54,720 bases of DNA from an uncultured Mycoplasma sp. (GTDB lineage: Bacteria > Bacillota_I > Bacilli_A > RF39 > UBA660): positions 1 through 54,720 of the forward strand of contig CANRTI010000008.1 of the NCBI GenBank assembly GCA_947642635.1, in the 5' to 3' direction. The position numbers and the translations under genes were made by a program. This document shows, piece after piece, positions 45,464 through 54,720 of this stretch; the stretch's first letter is position 1; the number at the start of each line of letters is the position of its first letter. Under the pieces are notes generated by a model. The model ran no database searches. It was not told the origin of the DNA and saw only the letters and a program-made list of their open reading frames with translations.

Positions 45464-46266
45464 AAAAGTTTTTAATAATATTTTTCCTTCTCTTATTTTG
45501 TTTATTCTTATATGGTAAATATATAGAAGTTTATCCAATCAAAATCCATGAATATACCATTAAAAATTCTAAAATACCCAAAGATTTTGAAGAATTAAAA
45601 ATCGTTCACTTTTCAGACATTCTATATGATTCTAAATACGACTCTAAAAGATTAGATAATTTAATATCCAAAATAAATGATTTAACTCCCGATATTATTA
45701 TATTTACTGGTGATTTATTTAATAGTAGTTCTAAGTATACCGAAGAAGATTTTTCTACTTTAAGTAATACTCTTACTAAACTAAATGCTAATTTATATAA
45801 GTATGCTGTAATTGGTGATAATGATCAAAAATATCTTGAAAAATACAAAGATATATTATACACTTCCAATTTTATTCTTCTAGACAATCAAAATAAATTA
45901 TTATTTTACAAAGATGAAACACCGATAAATATTATTGGTCTATCCAATACAACTAATATTAATGATTTATTAACAACTGATATTCCTTATAATTATAGTC
46001 TTGCAATCATTCATGAACCAGATAATATTGAAGAATTAAACAAAATAGGCATTGATACTATTCTTGCGGGCCACTCTCTAGGTGGAGTAATTAACATTCC
46101 ATTTTATGGTGGTGTTATCAAAAAGAATGGTGCTAGAACTTATATTAATGATTATTATAAACTAAGTCATAGTGAAATATTTGTTTCAAATGGTCTTGGT
46201 TATGAACATTTTAATTTTCGTTTATTTAATACTCCATCAATTAATGTTTACAGATTTTCAAAGTAA
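45460..46266 (+). CDS. Metallophosphoesterase-like protein with altered metal sites
   Basis: 268 aa with an N-terminal TM (about 3-20), then a YkuE-type calcineurin fold. The frame motifs are recognisable but changed: KIVHFSDILYD (usual D-x-H is D-x-L), FTGDLFN (intact), VIGDNDQ (usual GNHD is GDND), IIHEPDN (intact), and LAGHSLGG (usual GHxH is GHSL). Three metal-ligand His are missing, so activity is doubtful or uses other ligands. Starts within the CPBP gene (ATGA overlap). YkuE relatives act on lipid or sugar phosphates at the membrane. Confidence 0.82.
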   Translation: MKKFLIIFFLLLFCLFLYGKYIEVYPIKIHEYTIKNSKIPKDFEELKIVHFSDILYDSKYDSKRLDNLISKINDLTPDIIIFTGDLFNSSSKYTEEDFSTLSNTLTKLNANLYKYAVIGDNDQKYLEKYKDILYTSNFILLDNQNKLLFYKDETPINIIGLSNTTNINDLLTTDIPYNYSLAIIHEPDNIEELNKIGIDTILAGHSLGGVINIPFYGGVIKKNGARTYINDYYKLSHSEIFVSNGLGYEHFNFRLFNTPSINVYRFSK

Positions 46267-46372
46267 TTTTAACGCATTTCTAAATAATAATACATAATTT
46301 TATAAAATTTGTTATAATAAATTTACAAAAACCAATTTCTAGAAATTAAAACACTCCATACTATTATTAATT

Positions 46373-46404
46373 ACAAGATAATATTAACAGTTATCTTGTT
46401 TTTA
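46373..46404 (+). terminator. Terminator or leader attenuator before uvrB
   Basis: ACAAGATAA (46373-46381) pairs with TTATCTTGT (46391-46399), 9 bp with a 9-base loop, followed by T-rich sequence. A TATAAT lies just upstream at 46313-46318, so this hairpin may end a short leader transcript, or terminate the metallophosphoesterase operon, before uvrB. The rest of the 250-bp gap is AT-rich, with no ORF seen. Confidence 0.65.
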
Positions 46405-46517
46405 TTATTTAAAAATGTTAAGATTATGAGGTAATTCTACTTATTAAATATGAAGCAAAAAAACTTATATTTTAATTTATAATTTACAAAATAATAAAGA
46501 AACGGAGGACATTAATA

Positions 46518-48467
46518 ATGTTTGAATTAATATCAAAATATCAACCATCAGGAGATCAACCAAAAGCCATTAAAGAATTAGCAGAAGGAATAAAAAAAGG
46601 AAAAAAAGAACAAGTTTTACTAGGAGCAACTGGAACAGGTAAAACTTTTACAATTGCTAATGTGATTGCAAGTGTTAATAAACCAACTTTAATTTTAGCA
46701 CATAACAAAACTTTAGCAGGACAACTTTATTCAGAGTTTAAAGAATTATTTCCAAACAATCATGTTGAGTACTTTGTTTCTTATTATGATTATTATCAAC
46801 CAGAAGCATATGTTCCATCAAGTGATACTTATATTGAAAAAGATTCATCAATTAATGATGAAATTGATGAACTAAGACATAGTGCCACAAGTGCTTTAAT
46901 TAATTACAAAGATGTAATTGTTGTTGCTAGTGTTTCTTGCATTTATGGTATTGGTGAAAAAGAAGAATACAAAAAAAACATGTTAGTTTTAAGTCTTGGT
47001 GATAGTATCAAAAGAAGTTATATAATTGACCGATTAGTAGATATGACTTATGAAAGAAATGATTTAGATTTTCATCGGGGAACTTTTAGAGTTCGTGGAA
47101 ATTCAATTGATATAATTCCAGTTAATACTAAAGAAACTGGATTAAGAATTGAATTAGATGATGATTTAGTAGAAAGCTTAACAGTTTTTGATCCTCTCAC
47201 TGGAGTAGTTAAAGAATCCAAAAAAACTATTGTCATTTCACCAGCATCACACTTTGTCACTAGTCCTGAAAAAATGGATGAAGCAATTAGAAGAATTGAA
47301 GAAGAAAAAGAAAAACAACTCCAATTTTTTAAAGACAATAACAAATTAATAGAGGAACAACGATTAAGAGAACGAGTTAATTATGACATTGAAATGCTAA
47401 AAGAAACTGGATTTTGTAATGGTGTTGAAAACTATTCTAGACATCTAGCATTAAGAGAAGCTAATTCTACTCCAACCTGTTTAATTGACTTTTTCCCTAA
47501 TGATTTTCTTTTAGTAGTTGACGAATCACATGTTACGCTCCCTCAAGTAAGAGGAATGTATAATGGCGATCGAATGCGCAAACAAACTTTAGTCGATTAT
47601 GGTTTTCGCTTGCCTAGTGCACTTGATAACCGACCTCTAAAATTTCCGGAATTTGAGAAAAAAATTCACAATGCAATATACGTTTCCGCAACTCCTGGCG
47701 ATTATGAACTAGAAAAAGTTGCTCAAGTAACCGAACAAATTATTAGACCAACTGGCTTATTAGATCCTCTTATTGAAATTCGAAAAACAGAAGGTCAGAT
47801 TGACGACATTATTGGTGAAATAAACGAGCGAATTAAACTTAACGAACGAGTTTTGATTACCACATTAACTATTCGAATGAGTGAAGAATTAACAAATTAT
47901 CTTAAAGAAATGAATATAAAAGTTGCTTATTTACACAATGAAATTAAAACTTTAGAACGGCTAAAAATAATTCACGATTTAAGATCTGGTGTATATGATG
48001 TTGTCGTAGGAATTAATCTTTTACGAGAAGGTATCGATATACCTGAAGTTAGTCTTATATGTATTTTAGATGCTGATAAACAAGGATTTTTAAGAAACAG
48101 TCGTAGCTTAATTCAAACTATTGGAAGATGTGCTAGAAATGCCAAAGGAAAAGTAATAATGTATGCAGATACATATTCTGAAGCGATGAATATTGCGATA
48201 GAAGAAACAAACAGAAGAAGAGAAATTCAAATTGCATATAACCAAAAGCATAATATTATACCTCAAACAATTATTAAAGATATTAAAGAAGTTATTTCTA
48301 ATCAAGTAGAGAATAAATCAAAAAAGAAAACTCGAACTAAAAAAGAAACAATTGATATGATAAACAAAATTGAAGAAGAAATGAGAAATGCTGCTAAAAA
48401 TTTAGATTTTGAACGGGCAATGGAACTAAGAGATGTCTTATTTGAACTAAAAGGAGAAATGAAATAA
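46518..48467 (+). CDS. uvrB: Excinuclease ABC subunit B
   Basis: 649 aa, close to the usual ~660. Walker [12 protein letters not shown] (about 36-46), the beta-hairpin [12 protein letters not shown] (about 92-103) that separates strands at a lesion, DESHVTLPQ (motif II), SATPGDYEL, helicase motifs V/VI ([24 protein letters not shown]) and the C-terminal UvrC-binding coil ([18 protein letters not shown]) are all present. Role: lesion verification in nucleotide excision repair with UvrA and UvrC. RBS CGGAGGAC. Its TAA overlaps the ATG of the SDR gene. Confidence 0.98.
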   Translation: MFELISKYQPSGDQPKAIKELAEGIKKGKKEQVLLGATGTGKTFTIANVIASVNKPTLILAHNKTLAGQLYSEFKELFPNNHVEYFVSYYDYYQPEAYVPSSDTYIEKDSSINDEIDELRHSATSALINYKDVIVVASVSCIYGIGEKEEYKKNMLVLSLGDSIKRSYIIDRLVDMTYERNDLDFHRGTFRVRGNSIDIIPVNTKETGLRIELDDDLVESLTVFDPLTGVVKESKKTIVISPASHFVTSPEKMDEAIRRIEEEKEKQLQFFKDNNKLIEEQRLRERVNYDIEMLKETGFCNGVENYSRHLALREANSTPTCLIDFFPNDFLLVVDESHVTLPQVRGMYNGDRMRKQTLVDYGFRLPSALDNRPLKFPEFEKKIHNAIYVSATPGDYELEKVAQVTEQIIRPTGLLDPLIEIRKTEGQIDDIIGEINERIKLNERVLITTLTIRMSEELTNYLKEMNIKVAYLHNEIKTLERLKIIHDLRSGVYDVVVGINLLREGIDIPEVSLICILDADKQGFLRNSRSLIQTIGRCARNAKGKVIMYADTYSEAMNIAIEETNRRREIQIAYNQKHNIIPQTIIKDIKEVISNQVENKSKKKTRTKKETIDMINKIEEEMRNAAKNLDFERAMELRDVLFELKGEMK

Positions 48468-49222
48468 TGAAAGCCCTAATAACTGGTGCTTCATCAGGCA
48501 TTGGAAAAGACATGGCTAAATACTTAGCTAATTTAAATATCGAATTAATATTAGTAGCAAGAAGAAAAGAATTACTTGAACAATTAGTAGAAGATTTACA
48601 AGTTCCTACTAAAATTATTTGCCTAGATTTAAGTATTGAAAAAAATTGTTATAAATTATATGAACAAACTAAAAATTTAAATGTTGATATTTTAATTAAT
48701 AATGCTGGTTTTGGTTTATTTGGTGAGTTTTTTGAAACAGATTTAAATACAGAATTAAAAATGATTGCAGTTAACATTACAGCTCCTCATATTTTAACAA
48801 AACTTTATCTAAAAGATTTTATTAAAAAAGATAAGGGATATATTTTAAATGTTTGTAGTAGTGCTGGCTTCATGGCAGGACCAAGATTAAATACATACTA
48901 TGCCACTAAAAATTATTTAACAAAGTTAACCATGGCAGTCAATGAAGAATTACGTCAAAGAAAAAGTCATGTCAGTATATCTGCTTTATGCCCTGGACCA
49001 ACTAAAACAGAATTCAACAAAGTTGCTCATGGAACATTCAGTATAAAAGAAACCAGTAGTAAATATGTTGCTAAATATGGCATAGATAAAATGTTTAAAA
49101 GAAAAATGCTAATTATTCCTACCATTAAAATGCAATTAGGTATTTTTGGACTAAGATTTATTCCCTATCGTTTACAACTTATTATTTCTTATCATATTCA
49201 ATATCGTAAAAGCAAAAAATAA
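48467..49222 (+). CDS. SDR-family oxidoreductase (DltE/YqjQ-like)
   Basis: 251 aa. Cofactor motif TGASSGIG (about 6-13), ILINNAGFG (NNAG), catalytic Ser in NVCSSAGFM and YYATKNY (Tyr and Lys, about 143-149), then CPGPTKTEF. A basic/hydrophobic tail (about 210-251) resembles the membrane-associated DltE-type SDRs. Overlaps uvrB by one base (TAATG), an odd partner for a repair gene; the pairing may only be transcriptional convenience. Substrate unknown. Confidence 0.9.
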   Translation: MKALITGASSGIGKDMAKYLANLNIELILVARRKELLEQLVEDLQVPTKIICLDLSIEKNCYKLYEQTKNLNVDILINNAGFGLFGEFFETDLNTELKMIAVNITAPHILTKLYLKDFIKKDKGYILNVCSSAGFMAGPRLNTYYATKNYLTKLTMAVNEELRQRKSHVSISALCPGPTKTEFNKVAHGTFSIKETSSKYVAKYGIDKMFKRKMLIIPTIKMQLGIFGLRFIPYRLQLIISYHIQYRKSKK

Positions 49223-49248
49223 TTAATCTTTATGGTTAATTATTTTTT
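49218..49248. terminator. Bidirectional terminator between uvrB-SDR and the P-type ATPase
   Basis: AATAATTAA (49218-49226) and TTAATTATT (49236-49244), 9-bp stem with A- and T-runs outside, between the convergent genes; it overlaps both their ends. Confidence 0.75.
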
Positions 49249-51291
49249 AAATATTCTTGTTGTATTTAAAATAGTCAATAAAGTTAAACCAGTATCTGCA
49301 AATACGGCTTGCCACATAGTAGCAATTCCTAAACCACTTAATAAAAGTACTAAAATTTTAATACCCATTGCAAAGAGTAAATTTTGTTTTACAATTTTAT
49401 TTGTTTTAAGAGAGATTTTCCATAATGTTAATAAACTATCTAAATTATCATTCATAATTACTACATCTGATGCTTCAATCGCCGAAGCACTTCCTATACC
49501 ACCCATTGAAATACCTACTCCTGCAATTCTAAGAGCTGGTGCATCATTAATTCCATCTCCAACAAAAGCAACCTTGCCATTATATTTCTCTAAATCTTTT
49601 TCTAACAATTTAAACTTATCTTTTGGAAGTAACTCATATTGAACTTCATCAATTCCCACTTTATTAGCTATATTTAGTGCAATATCTTTATTATCTCCAG
49701 TAAACATTTTTACTTTAATACCTTTCTTTTTTAAAAAAGCAATAGTATTTATGGCTTCATTTTTAATTTTATCAACAATATATAACTTAGCCACTAACTT
49801 ATCATTAAGACATAAACAAATCGCATTATCATTTTTATTATCTTGACAAAAATTTGTTGAACCAATTTTCACTTCAATATTATTAACATTATATTTTAAA
49901 CCTAAACCACTAATCTCTTCAAAATTATTAATTTGAAAACATTTAACATTTTTGGCATATTTTTTCATAATTGCTAGAGCAATTGGATGGTTAGAAAACT
50001 TTTCACCACTAACATAATATTTAATAATTTGTTCTTTAGAATATTTTGAATCAAGAATTTTCAAATCATAACTATAATTATTTCCTTCAGTAATAGTTCC
50101 TGTTTTATCAAAAATTATCTCTTCTATTTTAGAAACTTCTTCTAAATAATTGCTCCCTTTAATTAAAATACCTTTTTTTGAAGATGCTCCAATTCCACTA
50201 AAATAAGAAAGCGGAACTGATATAGCCATTGCACAAGGACAAGAAACTACTTAAAATACCAAAGCTCGATAAATTGCATCTGAAAAACTAATTTGAAATA
50301 ATGGTAATACTAAAGCAATTAATATAGCTAATACTAAAACTATAGGAGTATATATTTTCGCCGCTTTTGATACAAAATTCTCCGTTTTTGCTTTTTTATC
50401 GCTAGCATTCTCTACTAAATCTAATATTTGGGACACAGTACTATCTTCATACAATTTAGTAACTTTTAAAACAATTACATTTAAAGTATTAATACTTCCT
50501 GATAATACTTCATTATTAACATCAACACTTTGAAGTCGACTTTCTCCGGTTAAAGCTTTATTATCTATTTTTGACTTTCCTTCAACAACTACACCATCTA
50601 AAGGAATTTTCTCACCCTTTTTTATTAAAATTAAATCGCCTTCTTTAACTAATTCGGGTTTAATTTGTTTAACATCTTCGCCCTCTATTAAATTTGCATA
50701 AAGTGGTTTTATATCCATTGATTCACTAATAGATTTTCGGGAATTATTTACAGCTTTTTGTTCTAATATTTTTCCAATTTCATATAAAATAATTACCATT
50801 AGTCCTTCATAAATATTATTTGTTAAATACGCTCCAATACATGAAATTGTTACTAATAAGTTCTCATCAATATTAAATCCTTTTAACAACATTTTTAAAG
50901 ATTTTTTAAATGTGCGAAATAATAAAATTACATAAGCTAACAAAATAAACACTTGATTAATTATTTTTTCATCAAAAATTAGGGCCAGACATACAAATAA
51001 AATTCCCAATCCTAAACGAACTAAATCAAAAACCAATTTATTATTTTGCTCTTCTTTATCAGATAAAACTTTAACATCAGGATCAATACTTTCCACGATT
51101 TTACTAATTTTTCTTTTAATATTTTTTTCACTTAAAGTCGTTTCCACCAACAAAGTAAGTTTAGCAAAATTAACATTTGCACTTGTTACATCAGTTTCAT
51201 TATTTAATAATACTTCAATCTTATGAGCACAATTGGCACAATTTAAATTACTTAAATAAAACTTATATTTATAATTCTTCAATGTGTTCAC
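49240..51291 (-). pseudogene. Zn/Cd/Pb-type P1B ATPase disrupted by one in-frame TAA
   Basis: The two ORFs (51291-50251 and 50229-49240) are in one frame of 684 codons with a single TAA at 50253-50251. The break sits in ALVF-stop-VVSCPCAMA, where relatives read ALVFLVVSCPCAL, so a Leu codon TTA became TAA. The rest is intact: HMA domain with NCANCA near the start, TGES phosphatase motif, CPC in the metal-binding helix, phosphorylation site DKTGTIT, SNHP, GDGINDAPAL, and C-terminal TMs. It would export Zn/Cd/Pb. The start is GTG 51291, or a TTG three codons later, overlapping arsR by 23 bp. Recent inactivation or strain-specific readthrough. Confidence 0.88.
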
Positions 51292-51562
51292 ATCCTAACA
51301 AAAATATTTTTTTAACATGTTCATCTGCTAAAGCATAATAAATCATATTTCCAACTTTTCGATACTTAACTAATTTCGCAGTTTTTAAAATTCGTAATTG
51401 ATGGGACACAGCCGATTGACTTACTGCAATCTTTTTTGTAATATCACTAACACATAACTCATCTTCAAGTAAAACATTAATTATTTTTATTCTTGTCGAA
51501 TCCCCAAATATTTTAAATAATTCTGCAACATCAATAATTTTAATTTCATCCATTAAATCCAT
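51269..51562 (-). CDS. ArsR/SmtB-family metal-sensing repressor (CadC/SmtB-like)
   Basis: 97-aa winged-helix repressor: FKIFGDSTRIKIINVLL (about 16-32), DNA-recognition helix VSQSAVSHQLRIL (about 47-59), and wing KYRKVGNMIYYAL. Metal ligands of the alpha5 type are visible (DEHVKKIFLLGCEH, Asp-x-His and His). The alpha3 site keeps ELCVSD with only the first Cys of the CadC ELCVCD motif, hinting at Zn/Co sensing rather than Cd. The gene precedes the ATPase in an operon; RBS GGAGG, six bases before ATG. Binding to the palindrome at 51575-51598 is inferred. Confidence 0.93.
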   Translation of the reverse strand: MDLMDEIKIIDVAELFKIFGDSTRIKIINVLLEDELCVSDITKKIAVSQSAVSHQLRILKTAKLVKYRKVGNMIYYALADEHVKKIFLLGCEHIEEL

Positions 51563-51574
51563 TTTATACCTCCG

Positions 51575-51598
51575 ATATATGAATTTATGTTCATATAT
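51575..51598. promoter_or_regulatory. SmtB/CadC-type operator
   Basis: ATATATGAA-TTTATG-TTCATATAT: perfect 9-bp arms separated by 6 bases, just upstream of the arsR start. It closely resembles the 12-2-12 imperfect palindromes of the ArsR/SmtB family (ATATGAA...TTCATAT), so the repressor likely binds here and regulates its own operon. Confidence 0.8.
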
Positions 51599-51663
51599 AA
51601 ATATATTAGCATAATCAAAAAAATATGTCCACTAAAAAAGAACTAAATCAAACATTTAATTCT

Positions 51664-53361
51664 TTATTTTTTAGTTTTATTTAAATATTTTTGGACATAT
51701 TCTAAAACTTCAGCAATATTAAGTTCCAAAATATCCTCACTAATTCGTTCTTTAATTTCTACTATATTATCAACAGCTTTTCTTCCCACAGTTATTCTTA
51801 AAGGTATACCAATTAAATCTAAATCTTTAAATTTAATTCCGGGTCTTTCATTACGATCATCTAAAACAACATCAATACCATTATTTTTTAATTCTTGATA
51901 AATACTTTCAGATAATGCCATTTGTTCTTTATTTTTGCTATCTATGACCACAATTCCTACTTCAAAAGGCGCAATATTAGTTGGCAAAATCATACCATTA
52001 TCATCATTATTTTGTTCAACAATACTTGCTAAAATTCTTCCAATACCAATTCCATAACTTCCCATTGTTACAACTTGTTCTTGATTATTTTGATCTAAAT
52101 AAGTTAAATCTAACGCTTTAGCATACTTAGTTCCTAACTTAAATAAATTACCAATTTCAATCCCTTTTTTAAAAAACAAATTACCCCCACATTTTGGACA
52201 GATATCACCTTCTAACACATTACTTATATCACCAACCACATCATATTTAAAATCTTTCAAATTAACATTTAAATAATGATAATTTTCTTGATTGGCGCCA
52301 CAACAAAAATTGACCATGTGCGTAATTTCTAAATCTATTACTGCCTTTTTATCTAAATCAATCGGACCTGTAAAACCAGGAACAGCTTTACTATTTTTAA
52401 TTAATTCATCATCAGCAAAATCTATTTGTTGAGCATTTAATAATTTTGCTAATTTCAACATATTTAGTTCCCGATCTCCTCTTACAAAAGCCGCAACTAA
52501 TTCACCATCAACATTAAGTAATAAAGCTTTTACTGCCTTTTTTATCGAAATATTTAAATAATCACAAACTGCATTTATAGTTTGCATTCCCTTAGTTTCA
52601 ACTAATTCTTTTTCTTTACAATCACTTTCTGAACTATTAAGTAAACTTTTTTCTGCTACTTCCATATTAGCAGCATAATTACATTTATCACAAAGAACTA
52701 TAACATCCTCACCAATATCCGTTATTGCTTGATATTCTTCCGATAAAGATCCACCCATTGCTCCAGTATCTGATCTAACCATTTTATATTTTACATCTAA
52801 TCGGTCAAATATTTTATCATAAGCATTCTTCATTTTATTATAAGAAATATCTAACCCATTTTCATCAACATCAAATGAATAAGCATCTTTCATAATAAAT
52901 TCTCTTACCCTTATTAATCCATAACGTGGTCTTGGTTCATCCCGAAATTTATCTGCTTGTTGATAAATTGTAAAAGGCATATCCTTGTAACTTTTAATCA
53001 TTGATTTAGCTGCAATAGTAAATAATTCTTCATGTGTTGGTCCTAAAACAAATGGTTTATCAAAGCGATCATTTAATTTAAACATATCTTTTCCAAAAAA
53101 AGTAGCGCGATTAGAAATTTCATAATAATCTCTAGGAATTAAACTAGGCATCAACAATTCTTGAGCTCCCGCATTATTCATTTCTTCTTGAACAATTTTT
53201 TTAATTTTATCTAAAACTTTTAAGCCCATCGGTAAATACATATAAATACCAGTTCCAACTTTTTTAATCATCCCTGAGCGTACTAATAAATTTCCACTTT
53301 TACTCTCTTCGTCTTTAATATCTTCCTTAAAAGTCACAAAATAACTATTACTTAATCGCAT
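51664..53361 (-). CDS. proS: Prolyl-tRNA synthetase (bacterial type)
   Basis: 565 aa, the normal bacterial form with the ~180-residue editing insertion (about 225-400) between class II motifs 2 and 3. Motif 1 (PMGLKVLDKIKKIVQEEM), motif 2 (RPRYGLIRVREFIMKDAYSF), motif 3 (GSYGIGIGRILASIVEQ), LGPTHEE, and the C-terminal anticodon-binding domain starting around 455 (FEVGIVVI) are present. It charges tRNA-Pro. The upstream gap of 45 bp is too short for a T-box leader; the RBS AGAGG is seven bases before the ATG. Possibly cotranscribed with the GH25 lipoprotein gene. Confidence 0.98.
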   Translation of the reverse strand: MRLSNSYFVTFKEDIKDEESKSGNLLVRSGMIKKVGTGIYMYLPMGLKVLDKIKKIVQEEMNNAGAQELLMPSLIPRDYYEISNRATFFGKDMFKLNDRFDKPFVLGPTHEELFTIAAKSMIKSYKDMPFTIYQQADKFRDEPRPRYGLIRVREFIMKDAYSFDVDENGLDISYNKMKNAYDKIFDRLDVKYKMVRSDTGAMGGSLSEEYQAITDIGEDVIVLCDKCNYAANMEVAEKSLLNSSESDCKEKELVETKGMQTINAVCDYLNISIKKAVKALLLNVDGELVAAFVRGDRELNMLKLAKLLNAQQIDFADDELIKNSKAVPGFTGPIDLDKKAVIDLEITHMVNFCCGANQENYHYLNVNLKDFKYDVVGDISNVLEGDICPKCGGNLFFKKGIEIGNLFKLGTKYAKALDLTYLDQNNQEQVVTMGSYGIGIGRILASIVEQNNDDNGMILPTNIAPFEVGIVVIDSKNKEQMALSESIYQELKNNGIDVVLDDRNERPGIKFKDLDLIGIPLRITVGRKAVDNIVEIKERISEDILELNIAEVLEYVQKYLNKTKK

Positions 53362-53406
53362 ATTTTTACCTCTTTCTAATACTTATATCAAAACTTATTA
53401 ATAAAT

Positions 53407-54603
53407 TCATTTTTTATACATTATATCAATATCAACAGCACCATTAATGCCATCTATTTTCCCATCATTACATAATTGCCAAATAACATAATCACCTTCA
53501 TAATTAGTTTTATTAGTATAATGTGCAAGCCATACTGGATAATCTAATTTATTAGCCCAAATACTCTCCAAATAATATTTACTACTATAAAGCATCGCTT
53601 CATAACCACTCTCTTTAATTGTATTCATAAAAGTATCAGCAACTTCATTAATTTCATGAAAACTAATTTTATAAGAATTCCATTTTGACCAATTTTCCCA
53701 ATCAAACACTACTGGCAAATCTAATTTTTCACCATCTAATGTTTTTAGAACCCATTTAGCATGCTCTTTTGCTTCATCTTCACTTGTAGCAATACTATAT
53801 AAATAAACACCAACTTTCAAACCAGCTTTTTTAGCATTTTTCATATTTTCTACATAATAAGGATCAATTTCTAACTCCCCTTTAGCAGTTTTTTGAACCC
53901 CTATTCGCATTAAAACAAAAGTTGCACCAGCATTTTTAACTTGTTCAAAATCAATATCTTGTTGCCATTTTGAAACATCAATTCCAATTTCAGTATTATC
54001 TTTCTTATGAGCATTTATCACATCACTAAATAAAGTTCTTTTAGGTTCAACTGTAGTTGTATTACCACCAGAATTAATCTTTTTTTCTACTACATTTAAA
54101 GTAACATTAACCTTTTTAATATTATTACTTTTATCACTTAACTCATATACTAATTTATATGTTCCTTTAGTATTTAAATCATAATCTCCCGTAATTTTAC
54201 AAGAAACTTCTCCGTCATGATTATCACCATAAGTTATTAAATCACAAAGTTCTTTCTCTTCACCAACAAAAATTGTTTTATTAGTTCCCCCAAAAACAAT
54301 TGGTGCTTCTGTATCTAAAATATTAACTTTAAACTTATAAATAAATTTTTTTCCATCTTTTTTATAAAACACTTCATACTCTTTTTCTCCTAAAGTATCC
54401 GTATCTAGTTTATAATTATCACTAGCCAATTCTATATTATCAGTTGTACTTAATTCAACAATATCTTTTAAAAAAGTATCACTATAAACAGGAATATTAC
54501 TCTCAATCAACTTTACAAATTTTTGATTTTCGTCCTCAAATACTTTTTCCTTACAACCAACTAGTAATAAAGAAATAAAAACTAACAATATTATTTTTTT
54601 CAT
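53407..54603 (-). CDS. GH25 lysozyme lipoprotein with Ig-like domain
   Basis: 398 aa from ATG 54603 (GGGGTG RBS); earlier in-frame codons up to 54630 lack a spaced RBS. Lipobox LLLVGC (Cys about 17) anchors it outside the membrane. A bacterial Ig-like/DUF5011 domain follows (about 75-180, IVFGGTNKTIFVGEEKELCD). The C-terminal GH25 muramidase (about 200-398) has IGIDVSKWQ, MKNAKKAGLKVGVYLYS, and the catalytic VVFDWENW (about 298-305). It hydrolyses the N-acetylmuramic-GlcNAc bond. A -10 TATAAT lies just upstream. Remodelling of the cell's own wall is the likely role. Confidence 0.9.
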   Translation of the reverse strand: MKKIILLVFISLLLVGCKEKVFEDENQKFVKLIESNIPVYSDTFLKDIVELSTTDNIELASDNYKLDTDTLGEKEYEVFYKKDGKKFIYKFKVNILDTEAPIVFGGTNKTIFVGEEKELCDLITYGDNHDGEVSCKITGDYDLNTKGTYKLVYELSDKSNNIKKVNVTLNVVEKKINSGGNTTTVEPKRTLFSDVINAHKKDNTEIGIDVSKWQQDIDFEQVKNAGATFVLMRIGVQKTAKGELEIDPYYVENMKNAKKAGLKVGVYLYSIATSEDEAKEHAKWVLKTLDGEKLDLPVVFDWENWSKWNSYKISFHEINEVADTFMNTIKESGYEAMLYSSKYYLESIWANKLDYPVWLAHYTNKTNYEGDYVIWQLCNDGKIDGINGAVDIDIMYKK

Positions 54604-54639
54604 ATACATCACCCCATTATTATAACACAAACATCTAAA

Positions 54640-54667
54640 TATAAAAGAAAAAGATGCTATGCATCTT
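54640..54667 (-). terminator. Terminator of the gene at the right edge
   Basis: AAGATGC-ATA-GCATCTT on the minus strand (54667-54651), 7-bp stem, 3-base loop, then TTTTCTTTTATATTT. It ends the transcript of the partial gene on the right and separates it from the GH25 gene. Confidence 0.75.
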
Positions 54668-54720
54668 CAGACTGTTGACAAAGTTCAATGGTCTTTTCTT
54701 TTGAGAAAAAATGTAATATA
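54657..54720 (-). CDS. 3' end of a gene running off the right edge
   Basis: One minus-strand frame is open from the edge to TAG (54659-54657), giving a tail ILHFFSKEKTIELCQQSEDA. Its stop lies within the terminator stem, the usual layout in this genome. Too little for a product; other frames close early or look less protein-like. Confidence 0.4.
   Translation of the reverse strand, partial: ILHFFSKEKTIELCQQSEDA

Noticed and set aside
50251-50253. Genetic-code reassignment or selenocysteine explaining the stop in the metal ATPase
   Set aside because: The codon is TAA, not TGA, and TAA and TGA act as normal stops elsewhere in the window.
53362-53406. A T-box leader before proS
   Set aside because: The gap is only 45 bp and no T-box sequence or specifier stem is present.

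Overview
The window is AT-rich throughout (very A/T-biased codons, runs of AAT/AAA/TTA) with Gram-positive features: strong GGAGG ribosome-binding sites, CotF-family coat-like proteins, NusG/SecE, ABC-F, an M23/lysozyme wall hydrolase, no outer-membrane genes, and TGA used as a stop. This fits a low-GC Bacillota/Bacilli-related bacterium, probably one of the small-genome uncultured gut lineages (RF39/RFN20-like). That placement is inferred from style, not from a marker gene.

Layout. (1) 175-1932: a surface protein whose last ~60 codons hold a 120-bp, adenine-poor, 49% GC block that looks like the variable region of a diversity-generating retroelement (DGR) target; no reverse transcriptase or template is visible. 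(2) 2120-10304: an MMPL/RND transporter fused to a secreted coiled-coil protein, its divergent TetR regulator with paired operators, an ABC-F ATPase, and a serine recombinase with a small SHOCT-like partner. (3) 10346-15232: a NitT/TauT-type ABC transporter operon damaged at both ends. Its binding-protein gene is truncated next to the recombinase, and the 3' end of its permease gene is repeated (174 bp, 100% identical) 2.9 kb downstream, flanking a cassette with one 715-aa unknown gene and a tiny coupled ORF. (4) 15262-21387: housekeeping and small genes (nusG, secE, a PLP lyase, SDR, CmpB-like membrane protein, two coat-like proteins, DUF1292, rhodanese).

(5) 21448-44636, the centre of interest: about 23 kb, all on the minus strand, combining a Gram-positive-type type IV secretion apparatus with a Tad/Flp pilus machine. 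The T4SS part has VirD4, VirB8-like, VirB1-like, VirB4 split in two, PrgI/VirB3-like, VirB6 and two VirB2-type pilins. The Tad part has a TadZ-like protein, four small pilin/pseudopilin-like proteins, TadC, TadB, CpaF, CpaB and a TadE-like protein. Two secreted proteins (1088 and 239 aa) head the operon. No relaxase, integrase or replication gene is visible, so a cell-surface or secretion machine is at least as plausible as a conjugative element. Internal promoters and intrinsic terminators bracket the pilin genes.

(6) 44750-54720: CPBP protease and a degenerate metallophosphoesterase, uvrB with an SDR, a Zn/Cd P-type ATPase broken by one in-frame stop with its ArsR regulator and operator, proS, a GH25 lysozyme lipoprotein, and the tail of a further gene at the right edge. 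No rRNA, tRNA or CRISPR array was recognised.
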